NCBI GenBank assembly: GCA_023101885.1
Contig: JALPQD010000395.1
Location: forward strand, 1,188,001 to 1,252,000
Length of the DNA stretch: 64,000 nt
Reading direction: 5' to 3'
Origin: Typhlomys cinereus
Taxonomy: Eukaryota; Chordata; Mammalia; Rodentia; Platacanthomyidae
This document shows, piece after piece, positions 62,500-64,000 of the stretch (position 1 is the first letter of the stretch; each line of letters opens with the position of its first letter). Position numbers and translations under genes: made by a program. Under the pieces are notes generated by a model, which was not told the DNA's origin, ran no database searches, and saw nothing but the letters and a program-made list of their open reading frames with translations.

Positions 62500-62530
62500 C
62501 CCACGCACACACACACACAACATAATTAAG
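62090..62530 (+). repeat. two SINE remnants (B1-like, then B4/ID-like) with (CA)n tail
   Basis: First part: ctctagaactccaggactgg, ggatcttggtaatgggcagc, gggagagaccctgtttcaaa. Second: ctgtggcaggtgagagagca, gacctgagttcgatccccag, then ttgacctctcaccttctgta and a (CA)n run at about 62,466-62,518. Confidence 0.6.
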
Positions 62531-62849
62531 AATACCAAACTGAACAACTATAAAATTTTGTTGCAATGAACAGTCCTCAAATCTTAACTTTGCTAGAAAA
62601 AAAAAATTTTAATCCAATTATAGCTACATCTTAAAAATTCAATTGTAAACAAAAATAGTATTAAACAAAGCTTGGCATATTCTTATTAAACTCTAAATGC
62701 TGAATTCAACTAAAAGATTTTACATATTTGTATGAAATATCTTTGTTCTTTTGGTAAGTTTTGAAGTGAGTGTTAAAGAATTTTAAGTCACTAAAAAAAG
62801 TCTTGCTTCTAATATGACTTTTGATTAAAAAGATTGAAATATCTACAGC

Positions 62850-62960
62850 TGTATGTGATCCCAAAACTCAGGAAGATCAAGCGTTCTAGGCAGTACTGGC
62901 TACAGCACTGGGGGCTCCTGTATCAACGAATAAACAAACAGATAAATCTAAAAACCAAAC
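62850..62960 (+). repeat. B1 fragment
   Basis: tgtgatcccaaaactcagga, agatcaagcgttctaggcag, tactggctacagcactgggg; a B1 without its 5' end. Confidence 0.55.
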
Positions 62961-64000
62961 ACATCAAAACTAGCAATGTTGTGGACACCTACAGGCCTCA
63001 AACCATGATCTGTGAGTAAAGACTTCCACTGGGTAAAGGCCGTTTACAAAGGCCAGAGGCACTGTACTTGCCTCTTGCAGCCCGCGGCTTTGCTAACTTT
63101 GAATTGGGAAATCAACAGTTAATGTGTTTCTGGTCTTTCTGTAAGACTAAAGGAATCTGCTAGGCAGCCCAACAGGCCTAGGGATCACATTACTTTTGGG
63201 GGTGGGGAAGAAGGCAGCTGGAGGGGAGAAGACCAGGGCTAACAGGGACAGAAGACAAGCTAACCCTGCCACAGAGATAGGAGGCAGAGGAGTGGATGCT
63301 ACCCAAGCCTCTGCGTAGCTCAACCGGCCCGCCGCACGGTGCAGCTAGCTCCCTCCGTACTGGGTGCCAGCAGCCACCTGGCAGTCTGGCAATGTACCCC
63401 AGAAAGTGAAACTCTTGGCAATTTTTACCATGACTCGGAACCCTAGAAATGCACACCGAAGGAAAGTAGTTCATGTTTGTTTCTCAAAATGTTCTGCGCT
63501 GATTTGTTTTGTTGTCAAGGTTTTAGACACACATAAGGACTAGTGGAACCAGATTTCTTCCCTACACTCCAAGTACGGCTGTCCTCAGAGAAGCAAAGAA
63601 ACAACCCTATTTTTTCTGTCTTAAAGCGACAGTTCGGAGATCCATCCAGAACTGCTTTATGAACGGGAAAAGAAGGGCTACGCTGACCTCGGAGAGACTG
63701 CTGGCCAGGGAGCCTGTCTTGAGGGCTGGGGAAAGGGCAGACTGGAACTGACAAATTGAGCCTCCGAATTCAGCCTGGCAGAAGCTGTTGACTTGATGGC
63801 CGCCCTTCCTACCTGGTCCATATTAAGTACAGCGGCTCCCAAACAGGTCTGACTCTCAAGTCATGAGATGGTAACTTCACGTGTCAGCCGCAGGAAGTCA
63901 CAGGTGCCCAGAGAGCTGATGAAGGAGAATCTGGAAGTATCTGAGAGCATGGTGTCCCAGAAGGCCCTCCCTACTTGTCTGCTGAGAGCCTCGCACAGGT

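Larger units (their letters stand above)
55081..64000 (-). other. ABL1: region upstream of exon 1a (inferred ABL1 intron 1b, partial)
   Basis: No exon of any known gene is recognisable. In human and mouse the 1b exon lies far upstream, so this should be part of that long first intron. Recognised repeats are listed separately. In 55,081-55,640, 55,765-56,920, 57,030-57,395, 58,125-59,425, 59,945-60,535 and 62,965-64,000 I see nothing that I can name. Open frames here are short and unsupported. Confidence 0.7.

Overview
This window is mammalian nuclear DNA and the evidence points to a rodent. Single-copy genes are split into GT-AG exons whose products are almost collinear with human proteins, and the introns are full of short retroposons. 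B1-like and B4-like (ID+B1) SINEs indicate Rodentia. The most abundant SINE is a dimer with an ID/tRNA-Ala-like left half and a right half unlike B1 or B2, which resembles the published IDL-Geo SINE of the Geomyoidea (kangaroo rats, pocket mice, pocket gophers). The geomyoid assignment is inference from remembered family descriptions, not a database match.

Layout, left to right: positions 1-5,890 hold the 3' end of FIBCD1 on the + strand (the last two coding exons, encoding most of the C-terminal half of the fibrinogen-like acetyl-binding domain, plus a long 3' UTR). Positions 8,021-10,985 hold QRFP on the + strand (TATA promoter, short first exon, one coding exon for a 127-residue RFamide neuropeptide precursor, and a poly(A) signal). 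Positions 10,990-14,740 are the convergent intergenic space. Positions 14,742-54,747 hold ABL1 on the - strand: 3' UTR, exons 11 to 2, and the proximal first exon 1a inside a CpG island. Every intron boundary fits GT-AG, and the assembled reading frame is 3,369 nt (1,122 residues plus stop; I recall human isoform 1a as 1,130). Positions 55,081-64,000 lie upstream of exon 1a and should be the large ABL1 first intron of the distal (1b) transcript; no exon 1b is in the window. The order FIBCD1-QRFP-ABL1 and the orientations agree with human 9q34.

The three genes do not form one pathway: FIBCD1 is a membrane pattern-recognition receptor, QRFP a secreted peptide acting on GPR103/QRFPR, and ABL1 a non-receptor tyrosine kinase. 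I found no undescribed multi-gene system. The most interesting departures are a degenerate copy of part of the last FIBCD1 exon inside its own 3' UTR, a QRFP precursor with a shortened mature peptide (32 residues instead of 43) and no upstream RFGR motif, two sequence classes of the dimeric SINE, a truncated U2 snRNA pseudogene, an RFX-type X-box beside an AT-rich homeodomain-like block, and two long purine-only tracts.
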